Below, piece by piece: positions 7,371-12,870 of a stretch of 12,870 nt of DNA. The notes below the pieces were generated by a model. It ran no database searches, had not been told where the DNA came from, and worked only from the letters and a program-made list of their open reading frames with translations. The stretch is from Thermoleophilia bacterium (GTDB taxonomy: Bacteria > Actinomycetota > Thermoleophilia > Gaiellales > Gaiellaceae): NCBI GenBank assembly GCA_025934335.1, contig JAICYG010000068.1:1-12870 (forward strand), written 5' to 3'. The position numbers were made by a program, and so were the translations under genes. Each line of letters opens with the position of its first letter. Within the stretch, counting starts at the first letter, position 1.

Positions 7371-8771
7371 ATGGACCTGGCCGCCCCTGTCCTCGCCCGG
7401 CGCACGTCGTCGGCCATCACGGTCGCAGCCGGAGCGGTTGCCGTCGCGCTCCCTCTCGTCGGCTTCGCATCGCTGCTCCTGCGCTCGCAGCTCGACCCGC
7501 ACTTCGAGAACTACCGCGCGCACTTCGTCGTCTTCGGCCTGACGGGTGGCCTCGCGTTCGCGCTGGGCTTCGCCGCCGGCGAGGCCGCCGAGCGGCGCGC
7601 GGACGCGCGGGTGCTGCTGCTCTCACTCGCGTTCATGGCCACCGGCGGGTTCATGCTGCTGCACGCGGTCGGCACCCACGACGTGCTCTTCACGAAGCAG
7701 CACTCGGGCTTCCAGATCGCGATCTCGGTCGGCCTGCTCGTCAGCGCCGTCTTCGCGGCCGCGTCGGCGTTCGTCGACCTGCGGTTCGAGGCCGGGAGGT
7801 GGCTGATCAGGAATCGCGGCTATCTGCGGGCGAGCATCCTGCTTGCGATGGCAGCCTGGTTCGTGTGGACGGTCGCCGACCTGCCGCCGCTCGGCGGCCC
7901 GGACAGCGAGGCAGCGCGGGGGAGCATCCTCGCGGTCCTCGCGTTCGTGGGCGCCGGCGTCTACGCAGTCGGCGCCGTCCGGTACTGGCGGCTGTTCCGC
8001 GAGAGCCGCAAGCTCTTGCTCGGCGCGGTGACCGCGTGCTTCGTGCTGCTCGCGGAGGCGATGATCGGCGTCGCCCTGACCGGTGAGCGCGCGTGGCATG
8101 CGAGCTGGTGGGAGTGGCACGGCCTTGTCGTCACCGCGTACCTCGTGATCGGCTTCGCAGCGCGGCGCGAGTGGCGCGACGAGCGGTTCCGCGACCTGTA
8201 TCTGCCGACGACGCGCGAGCAACGACGCGAGGTCAGCGTCCTCTTCGCCGACCTGGTCGGCTTCACGACGTTCGCCGAGCGGGAGTCGCCGACCGAGGCG
8301 GCCGCCGTCCTCGACGCGTACTGGAGCGACGCGGCGCCGCTTCTCGCCCGGCGTTTCGGCGGGGACGTCGAGAAGTTCATCGGGGACGCGATCGTGGCGA
8401 CGTTCAACAGCCGCGGCGACCAGCCGGATCACGCGGTACGTGCGGCGCGTGCCGCACTCGAGCTGCAGGCGCAGGCCGAGCGCCGCGCCGACGAGCATCC
8501 GGAGTGGCCGCGTCTCCGCATCGGTGTGAACAGCGGGGAAGCCGTGCAGCGCGAGGTCGGCGGCGCGGGCCACGTCGCGTACCCGCTCGTGGGGGACGCC
8601 GTCAACACCGGCGCCAGGCTCGAGAGCCTCGCGCCCCCGGGCGGGATCCTGATCGGGACGGCGACGTTCGACCGGCTGCCGGACGGCGCCGTCGTCGAGA
8701 AGCGTCCCGGCCTGCGCGTGAAGGGCAGGGACGCGATCGTCGACGCGTACCTGCTCGTCGCGCTTCCCTGA
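7371..8771 (+). CDS. Membrane-anchored class III adenylate/guanylate cyclase
   Basis: A 466-residue protein with an N-terminal domain of about eight hydrophobic helices (near residues 14-37, 51-72, 80-100, 112-134, 152-170, 182-205, 213-236 and 248-264) and a C-terminal cyclase domain (about 285-466). Catalytic landmarks are VSVLFADLVGFTTF (metal Asp294), KFIGDAIVATF (Lys335 for base recognition, metal Asp339) and VGDAVNTGARLE (Asn412 and Arg416, transition state). The domain should act as a homodimer and make cAMP, or less likely cGMP. The position that usually holds Asp or Thr to read the base (D365 in Rv1625c) is Pro405 here, so base specificity is uncertain. The membrane domain resembles none that I can name and carries His98, His103 and His111 close together. 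There is no HAMP linker. The gene stands alone with its own promoter and converges on the next gene. Confidence 0.93.
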   Translation: MDLAAPVLARRTSSAITVAAGAVAVALPLVGFASLLLRSQLDPHFENYRAHFVVFGLTGGLAFALGFAAGEAAERRADARVLLLSLAFMATGGFMLLHAVGTHDVLFTKQHSGFQIAISVGLLVSAVFAAASAFVDLRFEAGRWLIRNRGYLRASILLAMAAWFVWTVADLPPLGGPDSEAARGSILAVLAFVGAGVYAVGAVRYWRLFRESRKLLLGAVTACFVLLAEAMIGVALTGERAWHASWWEWHGLVVTAYLVIGFAARREWRDERFRDLYLPTTREQRREVSVLFADLVGFTTFAERESPTEAAAVLDAYWSDAAPLLARRFGGDVEKFIGDAIVATFNSRGDQPDHAVRAARAALELQAQAERRADEHPEWPRLRIGVNSGEAVQREVGGAGHVAYPLVGDAVNTGARLESLAPPGGILIGTATFDRLPDGAVVEKRPGLRVKGRDAIVDAYLLVALP

Positions 8772-8874
8772 CGCTCGCGTCGCACGAAGGCGGTTAGCTC
8801 CTCTGGCTCACGAGAGCCCGCACGACCGCGTCCTGCCGATCGTTCAGTCGCTCCCCCCGCTCGCCGTTGTCATC

Positions 8875-9156
8875 CTAGAAAACGAGGACGACCTCGCCCG
8901 CCGTGACGTACGGCGCCTGCACGTTCAGGTCCGCGAGGTTCTCACGCAGCCACGCAGCGGCGGCACCGCTCGACTCCTCCGCGCCCTCCTGGTTCTCGAA
9001 GACGCTGATCGTGCTCGTCCCCTCGGCAAGCCTCAGCACGTAGTACGCCTTGAACCCGCTGATTCCACCGATGACCTGCCGCACCTCCTCTTGATGTTCG
9101 ACGAGGGCGTCCGCGAGCTCGGAGTTGCCGGTGTAGGCGCGGATGACGGCGTACAT
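8875..9156 (-). CDS. Small antibiotic-biosynthesis-monooxygenase-fold protein (93 residues)
   Basis: A 93-residue protein with the pattern of a dimeric alpha/beta ferredoxin-like (ABM/YgiN-type) domain: MYAVIRAYTG (strand 1), ELADALVEHQEEVRQVIGGISGFKAYYVLR (helix and strand), STISVFENQEGAEES (strand and helix) and AAAWLRENL. Members may be cofactor-free oxygenases or ligand-binding proteins; the sequence shows no known catalytic signature. The ATG at 9156 is chosen over an upstream in-frame start at 9192 because a clear Shine-Dalgarno (AGGAAG, 9169 to 9164) sits seven bases before it and the fold starts there. It is the only non-operon start in the window with a leader and ribosome-binding site. 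It ends in EVVLVF and a TAG, 103 bases from the converging cyclase gene. Confidence 0.8.
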   Translation of the reverse strand: MYAVIRAYTGNSELADALVEHQEEVRQVIGGISGFKAYYVLRLAEGTSTISVFENQEGAEESSGAAAAWLRENLADLNVQAPYVTAGEVVLVF

Positions 9157-9163
9157 GGTCGGG

Positions 9164-9169
9164 CTTCCT
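9164..9169 (-). promoter_or_regulatory. Ribosome-binding site deciding the start of the small ABM-fold gene
   Basis: Minus-strand AGGAAG within AAAGGAAG, seven bases before the ATG at 9156. It selects this start over the in-frame ATG at 9192, which has no such site. Confidence 0.7.
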
Positions 9170-9201
9170 TTCGTCGGGTGGACGCGCAGCATCAGACCGT
9201 C

Positions 9202-9225
9202 TCACACTCGAACGTGAAAATCACG
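9202..9225. repeat. Cluster of TCAC/GTGA inverted half-sites upstream of the ABM-fold gene
   Basis: TCACACTCGAACGTGA (9202-9217) is an imperfect palindrome (12 of 16 positions symmetric). Its right arm is shared with a second, perfect one, CGTGA-AAA-TCACG (9213-9225). The cluster lies 46-69 bases upstream of the ABM-fold start on the minus strand, a place where an operator could act. No regulator gene is visible nearby. Confidence 0.3.
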
Positions 9226-9294
9226 GGCGAGCGCTCGTCGACAGCCGGTCGGCGGTCCTGACCCGATCGCCTGGCGAGCGACCTCTCCCCGGAG

Positions 9295-9864
9295 CTACGC
9301 CGCCTGCGTCCGCAGGCCGAGCTCGTCCGCGATCGGCTGCAGCGCCGAGACGACGTTCGCGATGTGCTCGTCGAGGTCGAGCCCGAGCAGCTCCGCGCCC
9401 TCGTAGACGTCGTCGCGCGAGACGCCGGCCGCGAACGACGGCTGCTTCAGCTTCTTGCGCACCGACTTCGGCTCGAGCCCCTCGAGCCCCGTCGGCCGCA
9501 CGAGCCCGCACGCATGGACGAAGCCCGAGAGCTCGTCGCAGGCGAAGAGCGTCCTCTTGAGCTGCGTGTCGCGCGGCAGCCCGAGGTGGTTCGCGTGCGA
9601 GAGGATCGTCTCGACGACCTCCTCGTCGTATCCCTCGTCGCGCAGGATCGGCGCGCCGTCCTGCGGGTGCTTGTCGAGGGTCGGGTGCATCTCGTAGTCG
9701 AAGTCGTGCAGCAGCGCGGCGACACGCCATAGCTCCTCGTCCTCGTCGAACCGGCGCGCATACGCGGCTGTCGAGGCCTCCACCGCGAGCGCGTGGCGCA
9801 GCAGCGCCTCGCTCTTCGTGTAGCGCGTCAGCGTTTGCCAGGCATCCGCACGGGTCTTTCCCAC
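9295..9864 (-). CDS. HD-domain phosphohydrolase family protein
   Basis: A complete 189-residue single-domain HD protein. Metal-binding residues are in order: His24 (LLRHALAVE), His53-Asp54 (ALLHDFDYE), His90 and His93 (LSHANHLG) and Asp110 (ACDELSGFVHACG). This is the full HD set plus extra His residues, as in the HDIG/YqeK-like proteins. It should hydrolyse a phosphate ester of a nucleotide or cyclic nucleotide; the substrate is unknown. It has no regulatory domain or signal peptide. The GTG at 9864 is chosen because it follows a -10 box by eight bases and because the HD fold begins soon after. It is transcribed divergently from murA with only 23 bases between the start codons. The adjacent cyclase makes a cyclic-nucleotide link imaginable but unproven. 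Confidence 0.88.
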   Translation of the reverse strand: MGKTRADAWQTLTRYTKSEALLRHALAVEASTAAYARRFDEDEELWRVAALLHDFDYEMHPTLDKHPQDGAPILRDEGYDEEVVETILSHANHLGLPRDTQLKRTLFACDELSGFVHACGLVRPTGLEGLEPKSVRKKLKQPSFAAGVSRDDVYEGAELLGLDLDEHIANVVSALQPIADELGLRTQAA

Positions 9865-9871
9865 CGCGGTC

Positions 9872-9877
9872 TAGCAT
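9872..9877 (+). promoter_or_regulatory. -10 box for murA
   Basis: TAGCAT ends ten bases before the GTG at 9888, implying a leader of only a few bases. It overlaps the divergent minus-strand box by five bases. I see no clear -35. Confidence 0.55.
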
Positions 9878-9878
9878 A
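9873..9878 (-). promoter_or_regulatory. -10 box for the HD-domain gene
   Basis: Minus-strand TATGCT ends eight bases before the GTG at 9864. A TTGTCG at 9900 to 9895, 16 bases upstream on the minus strand, is a fair -35. The same TTGTCG appears before the subtilase promoter. Confidence 0.6.
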
Positions 9879-9887
9879 GTTGCGTCC

Positions 9888-11189
9888 GTGTCCTCGACAA
9901 TCGCCAGGCCCGTGACCGAGTCGTTCGTCATCGAGGGAGGCCACCCCCTTCGTGGCACGGTTCGTGCAGCCGGGAACAAGAACGCAGCGCTGCCGATCCT
10001 CGCCGGCTGCCTGCTGACCGGTGAGCCGGTGCACCTCTCGAACCTCCCGCGGATCCGCGACGTCGAGACGATGATGGCGCTGCTGCGTGGGCTCGGTGCA
10101 GAGGCCGACTGGACGGGCGACAACGAGGCGCGCGTGCACGCCGCCGACGTCTCGTCGGAGGTCGACGAGCGGCTCGCGAGCCACATCCGCGCGTCGTTCC
10201 TGCTCGCCGGGCCGTTGCTCGCGCGGAACGCGCGTGCGAGCGTGCCGCCGCCCGGGGGCGACGTGATCGGCCGCAGGCGCCTCGATCCACACATCCACGC
10301 CTTCGCCGAGCTGGGCGCGACGATCGATGTCGGCGACCGCTACGAGCTCGTGGGGGGGCTGCGCGGCACGCACATCCACCTCGACGAGCCGTCGGTGATG
10401 GGCACCGAGAACGCGATCATGGCCGCGACGCTCGCACCGGGCGAGACGGTGATCTCGAATGCCGCCTCGGAGCCGCACGTGCAGGACCTGTGCCGGTTCC
10501 TGATCGCGCTGGGCGCGAAGATCACCGGGATCGGGTCCAACGTGCTGCACGTCACCGGCGTCGACCGGCTCGGCGGCGGCGAGCACACGATCTCGCCGGA
10601 GCACATCGAGGTCGGGAGCTTCATCGGCATGGCGGCGCTCACCGGCGGCGACGTGACGATCGAGGGCATCGCGGCCGACGACCTCTGGCCCGTCCTGCCC
10701 GTGCTCAAGCGGCTCGGCATCGAGGTGGAGCTCGCCGACCACTCGGTGCGCGTGCCGCCCGGCCAGGAGCTCGTGATCCAGGACGACCTCGGCGGCGCGA
10801 TCCCGAAGGTGGAGGACGGCCCTTGGCCGCAGTTCCCCGCCGACCTGACCTCGATCGCGGTCGTCGTCGCGACGCAGGCGCAGGGGACCGTGCTCGTGTT
10901 CGAGAAGATGTTCGAGAGCCGCCTGTTCTTCGTCGACAAGCTGGTCTCGATGGGCGCGCGGATCATCCTCTGCGACCCGCACCGCGCGGTCGTCACCGGC
11001 CCCGCGAAGCTCTACGGTCAGCGGATGTCGAGCCCCGACATCCGGGCCGGCATGGCAATGGTGATCGCCGCGCTGTCGGCCGAGGGACGGTCGACGATCG
11101 GCGACGCGTACCAGATCGACAAGGGCTACGAGAGGATCGACGAGCGCCTGCGCGCCCTCGGTGCCCGGATCGAGCGCGTGGAGGCGTAG
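9888..11189 (+). CDS. murA: UDP-N-acetylglucosamine 1-carboxyvinyltransferase, Asp-type
   Basis: A complete 433-residue EPSP-synthase-fold enzyme catalysing the first committed step of peptidoglycan synthesis: PEP enolpyruvyl transfer to UDP-GlcNAc in the cytoplasm. Conserved residues visible are AGNKNAALPILAG (Lys31-Asn32, matching E. coli Lys22-Asn23), QFPADLTS (Asp319, matching catalytic Asp305) and SPDIRAGMAMVIAAL (Arg386, matching Arg397). The catalytic loop reads PPGGDVIGRRRLDPH: Asp125 stands where E. coli has Cys115, and Arg131 replaces Pro121. Asp at this site is known from M. tuberculosis and Chlamydia MurA and makes the enzyme insensitive to fosfomycin. The segment WPQFPADLTSIAVVVATQ departs from the common FPTDMQ type, so this is a divergent branch. 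The GTG start follows the -10 box closely; the first domain motif begins at residue 13. It ends two bases from the converging subtilase stop. Confidence 0.93.
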   Translation: MSSTIARPVTESFVIEGGHPLRGTVRAAGNKNAALPILAGCLLTGEPVHLSNLPRIRDVETMMALLRGLGAEADWTGDNEARVHAADVSSEVDERLASHIRASFLLAGPLLARNARASVPPPGGDVIGRRRLDPHIHAFAELGATIDVGDRYELVGGLRGTHIHLDEPSVMGTENAIMAATLAPGETVISNAASEPHVQDLCRFLIALGAKITGIGSNVLHVTGVDRLGGGEHTISPEHIEVGSFIGMAALTGGDVTIEGIAADDLWPVLPVLKRLGIEVELADHSVRVPPGQELVIQDDLGGAIPKVEDGPWPQFPADLTSIAVVVATQAQGTVLVFEKMFESRLFFVDKLVSMGARIILCDPHRAVVTGPAKLYGQRMSSPDIRAGMAMVIAALSAEGRSTIGDAYQIDKGYERIDERLRALGARIERVEA

Positions 11190-11191
11190 GC

Positions 11192-12199
11192 CTACCCGCC
11201 CGACAGTGCGAGCCGCACCGCGGCGGCGACGTCGATCGTCCCGTAGGCGAGATCGCTGGTCCAGCGGCCGTTGCCCGACGCCGTCTGCTCGAGCACGCGT
11301 GCGACGCCGCCCGCGTCGAGCATCGGGTTGGCGCCCATTACGAGCGCAGCGGCACCGGCCACGACCGGCGCCGCGAACGACGTGCCCGTGCCGTAGCCGT
11401 AGGCGCCGGGCAGACCGAGCCCGGGCGCGCGCGCGAACAGCCCCGGCGGAGCGGTGACGGCGAGTGCACCCACCACGTTCACGCCCGGCGCGAGCACGTC
11501 GACGTAGGGCCCGGTCGAGGAGAAGCGCGCGCGGCGCCCCGAGGCGTCGGCGGCGCCGACCACGAGGCCCGAGCGCCCGATCAGGGCGGCCGGGTACGTC
11601 GTCGGGTTCCCGTCCTGCGCGAGGTTGCCGGCGGCAGCCACGAGCAACACCCCCTTCGACAGCGCGTACTCGATTGCGTCGTGCTCGACCTGTGACGTCT
11701 CCGGGCCGCCGATGCTCAGGTTGACGATGTTCGCGCCGTGGTCGACGGCCCAGGTGATCGCCTTCGCCTCGTCGACGTCCGAGAAGTCCGTGCCGCCGCT
11801 GTTCGCGCGCACGATCTGGAGGCGGGCGTCGCCGCCGAACCCGACCGTCGTCGTCGAGCCGCCGGCGATCGACGCGACGAACGTGCCGTGGCCGAGCGTG
11901 TCGCGGGCGGCCGGCGTGTCGGTCGTGACGTCCCACGTCTGCACGGCCTTGCCCGAGAACGCCGGCACGGAAGTGTCGGCGCCGGTGTCGACGATCGCGA
12001 TCGTGACGCGGAACGCTGCGGCGCGGACCCAGGCCGGCACGAGATCCTCGTGCGTGGCGCTCCACGACCACCCGGGCACCGCGGCTGCCGGCGGCAGCGC
12101 GGCGGCGATGCTCGCCGTCCGCTCGACAGGTCCGCGCTGCGCGCAGACGGCAAACAACGCGACCGCGGCGACCGTCGCCGTGCAGAGAGCCCTCGTCAC
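11192..12199 (-). CDS. Secreted S8-family (subtilisin-like) serine peptidase
   Basis: A subtilase of 335 residues from the GTG at 12199. The catalytic triad is complete: Asp71 (IAIVDTGAD), His104 (GHGTFVASIAGG) and Ser274 (GTSFAAPVVAGAAAL), with the oxyanion Asn192 (VAAAGN). The N-terminus MTRAL followed by a hydrophobic stretch (about 7-20) is a likely Sec signal peptide, so it should be exported. Only about 45 residues separate the signal from the catalytic domain, too few for the usual I9 inhibitor propeptide. The Cys near residue 19 follows FAV, which is a poor lipobox, so I do not call it a lipoprotein. An in-frame TTG at 12205 would add two residues and sits nine bases after the -10 box. 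There is no C-terminal anchor or repeat. The substrate is unknown. Confidence 0.92.
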   Translation of the reverse strand: MTRALCTATVAAVALFAVCAQRGPVERTASIAAALPPAAAVPGWSWSATHEDLVPAWVRAAAFRVTIAIVDTGADTSVPAFSGKAVQTWDVTTDTPAARDTLGHGTFVASIAGGSTTTVGFGGDARLQIVRANSGGTDFSDVDEAKAITWAVDHGANIVNLSIGGPETSQVEHDAIEYALSKGVLLVAAAGNLAQDGNPTTYPAALIGRSGLVVGAADASGRRARFSSTGPYVDVLAPGVNVVGALAVTAPPGLFARAPGLGLPGAYGYGTGTSFAAPVVAGAAALVMGANPMLDAGGVARVLEQTASGNGRWTSDLAYGTIDVAAAVRLALSGG

Positions 12200-12214
12200 G
12201 ACCAACCCGCTCCC

Positions 12215-12220
12215 ACGCTA
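12215..12220 (-). promoter_or_regulatory. Promoter -10 box of the subtilase gene
   Basis: Minus-strand TAGCGT lies 15 bases before the GTG at 12199 and nine before the TTG at 12205. A TTGTCG (12243 to 12238) sits 17 bases upstream as a -35. The leader would be very short whichever start is used. Confidence 0.6.
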
Positions 12221-12279
12221 CGACGCGTTGCTCGCCGCGACAATAGGCCGACCGACCCATCCGTGCGTGACGTAGCCGA

Positions 12280-12285
12280 TACGCT
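12280..12285 (+). promoter_or_regulatory. -10 box for the HisB-like/RidA pair (leaderless)
   Basis: TACGCT ends seven bases before the ATG at 12293. No Shine-Dalgarno precedes that ATG, and no -35 is obvious. Confidence 0.55.
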
Positions 12286-12292
12286 CAGCCGC

Positions 12293-12814
12293 ATGGCGGG
12301 AACAAGGAGCGGTGCGCGCGTCTCCCTCGCGGCGGAGGGATCGGCGAACGTCGCAACGGGGCTGCCGGTGCTCGATCATCTCGTGGGCGAGCTCGCCCGC
12401 GCGGGACGGTTCCGGATCACCCTCGAGGCCGCGCCCGACAGCACCGAGGAGGCGGTTTCCGCCGCTGCCGAGGCGCTCGGCGCCGCGCTTCGCGACCGGC
12501 TGCGCGCGGGCGCCGGGTGGGCCGTCGTCCCGGCGGCGGAAGCGCTCGCGACCGCAGCGCTCGAGGTCGACCCGGAGCCGCGCCTCGTCACGAACGCGGA
12601 CTTCTCCGGCAGCCGCGTCGGCGGGGTCTCGAACGACGTCACGTCGCGCTTCCTCGCGGAGCTCGCGCGTGCAACGGGCGTGAACCTGCACGTGCGCGTC
12701 CTCGAGGGGGACGACCCACAGCACGTGCTGGCTGCGATCTTCAAGGCGGTGGGCGCCGCGCTCGGCCAGGCGTGTAGACCCGCACCGGCATCCGACGAAG
12801 AGGAGGGCTCGTGA
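12293..12814 (+). CDS. HisB-fold protein lacking most imidazoleglycerol-phosphate dehydratase metal ligands
   Basis: A 173-residue protein that follows HisB (IGP dehydratase) from end to end: ATGLPVLDHLVGELARAGRF, ALGAALRD, WAVVPAAEALATAALEV, LVTNADFSGSRVGG and NLHVRVLEGDDPQHVLAAIFKAVGAAL. The Mn-binding residues are mostly gone. HisB's DHHTVED block is shortened and its two His and Glu become Glu52, Glu53 and Ser56. The His of the FGHA block is Trp76 and the Asp of PMDE is Ala82. Of the C-terminal HHxxE only His144 remains (Gln143, Ala147). His29 of LDH is kept. IGP dehydration therefore looks impossible; a new ligand-binding or catalytic role on the same fold is inferred. Codon use is normal for the region and the frame is intact, so it is not a decaying gene. 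It is shorter than typical HisB (about 190-200) and overlaps the RidA gene by four bases. Confidence 0.8.
   Translation: MAGTRSGARVSLAAEGSANVATGLPVLDHLVGELARAGRFRITLEAAPDSTEEAVSAAAEALGAALRDRLRAGAGWAVVPAAEALATAALEVDPEPRLVTNADFSGSRVGGVSNDVTSRFLAELARATGVNLHVRVLEGDDPQHVLAAIFKAVGAALGQACRPAPASDEEEGS
12801..12806 (+). promoter_or_regulatory. Ribosome-binding site of the RidA-family gene
   Basis: A perfect AGGAGG lies inside the end of the HisB-like gene, four bases before the GTG at 12811. Together with the GTGA overlap it supports that start and co-translation. Confidence 0.7.
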
Positions 12815-12870
12815 AGGACGTGGTACGGACCGAGGCTGCCCCGGCTCCCTTCCAGGGGGCGCCGTACTCG
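12811..12870 (+). CDS. RidA-family protein, N-terminal fragment (3' end outside window)
   Basis: Only the first 20 codons are present. They read VKDVVRTEAAPAP and then FQGAPYS, the opening of RidA/YjgF-family proteins (a variant of the usual PAPxGPYSQA block). RidA proteins are small trimers that hydrolyse reactive enamine/imine intermediates such as 2-aminoacrylate; subgroups do other things, and the key Arg lies outside the window. The GTG overlaps the stop of the HisB-like gene (GTGA) and follows AGGAGG. Coupling to a HisB-fold protein hints at a shared substrate or pathway, but the genes after 12870 would be needed to say which. Confidence 0.75.
   Translation, partial: MKDVVRTEAAPAPFQGAPYS

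Noticed and set aside
8805..8818. Small hairpin GGCTC-ACGA-GAGCC after the cyclase gene
   Set aside because: A 5-bp stem without a U-run is expected by chance in DNA this G+C-rich. It could end the cyclase transcript but I cannot support that.
8788..8868. tRNA-like stretch (GGTTAGCTC, then GAGAGC, then GTTCAGTC) between the cyclase and ABM-fold genes
   Set aside because: The D-arm-like part is suggestive, but no anticodon stem forms and the 3' side cannot pair with the 5' acceptor. At most it is a decayed remnant, and chance is more likely.
12130..12145. Lipobox at the Cys after the subtilase signal helix
   Set aside because: The preceding residues are Phe-Ala-Val, and the -1 position should be Gly, Ala or Ser.
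9828..12260. 810-codon open frame on the minus strand spanning murA and the subtilase
   Set aside because: It overlaps two well-supported genes in other frames and its translation is Arg/Asp/Gly-rich with no domain.
12293..12814. HisB-like gene as a frameshifted or decaying hisB
   Set aside because: The lost ligands are scattered across the whole protein while the frame, flanking conserved blocks and third-position GC are intact, which is not the pattern of a frameshift or recent decay.

Overview
The window is about 12.9 kb of dense, very G+C-rich bacterial chromosome with strong G/C preference at third codon positions, many GTG starts and many 1- or 4-base gene overlaps. The gene content points to a high-GC actinobacterium: a DnaE2-type error-prone polymerase, an Asp-type MurA, a membrane-anchored class III cyclase and a GH15 enzyme of the mycobacterial trehalase type. 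A deep-branching class such as Thermoleophilia is my best guess, from memory of its protein families; no marker gene settles it. I see no mobile element, CRISPR array, rRNA or tRNA, and nothing that looks recently acquired.

Layout. (1) 1-1593 (+): C-terminal 530 residues of DnaE2. (2) 1738-5364 (-): a tightly overlapping four-gene operon, read from right to left as GT4 glycosyltransferase, an unrecognised 102-residue helical protein, a GH15 glucoamylase/trehalase-like enzyme and a PNPOx-like flavin protein. A long perfect-to-near-perfect hairpin (1678-1722) lies just after its last stop codon. (3) 5382-7255 (+): an endonuclease/exonuclease/phosphatase-fold protein overlapping a class V aminotransferase-fold enzyme. 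(4) 7371-8771 (+): an eight-helix membrane domain fused to a class III nucleotide cyclase. (5) 8875-9864 (-): a small monooxygenase-fold protein and an HD-domain phosphohydrolase. (6) 9888-11189 (+): MurA with Asp replacing the catalytic Cys, converging on a secreted subtilase (11192-12199, -). (7) 12293-12870 (+): a HisB-fold protein that has lost most metal ligands, overlapping the start of a RidA-family gene that runs off the window.

Promoters follow one pattern. Every divergent or stand-alone start except the small monooxygenase gene has a TANNNT -10 box, mostly of the form TAGCNT or TANGCT, about 6-10 bases before the start codon. This implies leaderless or nearly leaderless mRNAs. At 5364/5382 and 9864/9888 the two divergent -10 boxes overlap in the same few bases. 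Genes inside operons instead start by overlapping the previous stop codon.

The most unusual items are the non-catalytic-looking HisB paralogue coupled to RidA, the shared divergent leaderless promoters, the long hairpin after the GH15 operon, and the Asp-type MurA with a rewritten active-site loop.
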